A stretch of DNA of 6,055 bases, taken from assembly GCA_958407555.1 (NCBI GenBank), contig CATYJC010000102.1, positions 1-6,055 of the forward strand, in the 5' to 3' direction. Position 1 is the first letter of the stretch, and every line of letters starts with the position of its first letter. Of the stretch, positions 5,405-6,055 are shown piece by piece. This stretch comes from an uncultured Collinsella sp. Its GTDB lineage: Bacteria; Actinomycetota; Coriobacteriia; Coriobacteriales; Coriobacteriaceae. A model generated the notes under the pieces. That model ran no database searches and was not told the DNA's origin. It saw only the letters and a list, made by a program, of their open reading frames with translations. Both the position numbers and the translations under genes were made by a program.

Positions 5405-6055
5405 TTAGGCATCCCAGGCGTCGCGGCCGCGCAGCGCACGCAGGCCAATGTCGTGGCGCAGGGTCTTGCCCTCAAAATCAATCTTCTCGCAGGCCTCGTA
5501 GGCAAGGTCGCGAGCGTTCTCGAACGTGTCGCCCAGCGCGGTCACGGCGAGTACGCGACCGCCGTTGGTCACGAGCTTGCCATCCACCACAGCGGTGCCG
5601 GCGTGGTACACCGTCACATTCTCCATGGCCTCGGCATCCTCGATGCCGGTGATGACCTTGCCCTTCTCATAGCTGCCGGGATAGCCCGCACTCGTCAGGA
5701 CAACGGCCACGGCCCACTCGTCACGCCAATCGAGCTCAACCTGATCGAGCTCGCAGTTGGCACAGGCAAGCATGACCTCGACCAGGTCGTTCTTAAGACG
5801 CGGCAGCACGACCTGCGTCTCGGGATCGCCAAAGCGGGCATTGAACTCCAGCACCTTGGGACCGGCGGGGGTAAGCATAAAGCCGCCGTACAGGCAGCCG
5901 CGGTAGTCGATGCCCTCGGCGGCGAGCTCTGCCACGGTCTGCTCCATGACCTTCACCATGGTGGCGTGCTCCTCGTCGGTCACGATAGGCACCGGGCTGT
6001 AGACGCCCATGCCGCCCGTGTTGGGGCCCTTGTCGCCCTCGAGCGCGCGCTTGTG
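5405..6055 (-). CDS. purD: Phosphoribosylamine-glycine ligase (GAR synthetase), C-terminal half; 5' end beyond the window
   Basis: Joins 5-phosphoribosylamine and glycine using ATP to form glycinamide ribonucleotide, the second step of purine synthesis, in the cytosol. 216 residues and the TAA stop are visible. The frame is open to the right edge, so the ATG at 6010 is internal (Met16 of the visible part) and not the start. The fragment begins in the ATP-grasp domain with HKRALEGDKGPNTGGMG, a PurD signature, followed by YRGCLYGGFML (51-61) and LEFNARFGDPETQ (69-81), whose Glu70 and Asn72 are expected metal ligands. The C-terminal domain follows, with VVLTSAGYPGSYEKG (118-132) and the closing RHDIGLRAL (200-208). 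Full-length relatives have about 420-430 residues, so roughly half is present. No lesion is seen. The Nudix gene follows closely downstream. Confidence 0.97.
   Translation of the reverse strand, partial: HKRALEGDKGPNTGGMGVYSPVPIVTDEEHATMVKVMEQTVAELAAEGIDYRGCLYGGFMLTPAGPKVLEFNARFGDPETQVVLPRLKNDLVEVMLACANCELDQVELDWRDEWAVAVVLTSAGYPGSYEKGKVITGIEDAEAMENVTVYHAGTAVVDGKLVTNGGRVLAVTALGDTFENARDLAYEACEKIDFEGKTLRHDIGLRALRGRDAWDA

Noticed and set aside
5095..5652. A 185-codon plus-strand frame spanning the Nudix/purD junction
   Set aside because: The translation is Arg/Pro/Ala-rich low-complexity sequence typical of an antisense frame and overlaps two real genes.
5405..6010. A complete 201-residue gene starting at the ATG at 6010
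   Set aside because: The same frame continues to the right edge through the PurD signature GDKGPNTGG, so this ATG is internal and the gene is cut by the window.

Overview
This window looks like core chromosome from a fairly GC-rich actinobacterium, most likely of the class Coriobacteriia (a Collinsella-like gut organism). That placement is an inference from protein style, codon use and the form of the intergenic repeats; no marker gene here proves it. All five recognisable genes lie on the minus strand, so the window reads from right to left.

Reading in the direction of transcription: the C-terminal half of purD (purine synthesis) enters at the right edge. It is followed 21 nt later by a Nudix hydrolase of the ADP-ribose pyrophosphatase type, probably co-transcribed. 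A 247-bp gap follows (4441-4687). It holds a perfect 12-bp stem-loop directly after the Nudix stop codon and a ~98-nt foldback element (4549-4646) with nested stems, a UUCG tetraloop and internal direct repeats. Next comes a two-gene unit: a 589-residue ABC exporter half-transporter (membrane and ATPase domains fused) and, 19 nt later, a single-pass membrane protein of unknown function. That unit ends in a clear intrinsic terminator (1624-1663).

The next gap (1389-1685) contains a 37-bp inverted repeat (1526-1562 / 1596-1632) whose right arm overlaps the terminator. It also contains an AT-rich stretch and the leader of carA. The carA leader carries a convincing PyrR-binding RNA hairpin directly against the Shine-Dalgarno sequence, pointing to translational control of carbamoyl-phosphate synthesis by pyrimidine nucleotides. 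carA itself runs off the left edge; carB is presumably next but is not visible.

PurD and CarA are ordinary nucleotide-biosynthesis genes. The transporter and membrane protein sit between them without an obvious functional link. I see no phage, CRISPR, toxin-antitoxin, defence or secondary-metabolite system. The most interesting content is non-coding: the two foldback elements and the PyrR site. Among proteins, it is an insertion of about 36 residues in the CarA glutaminase domain.
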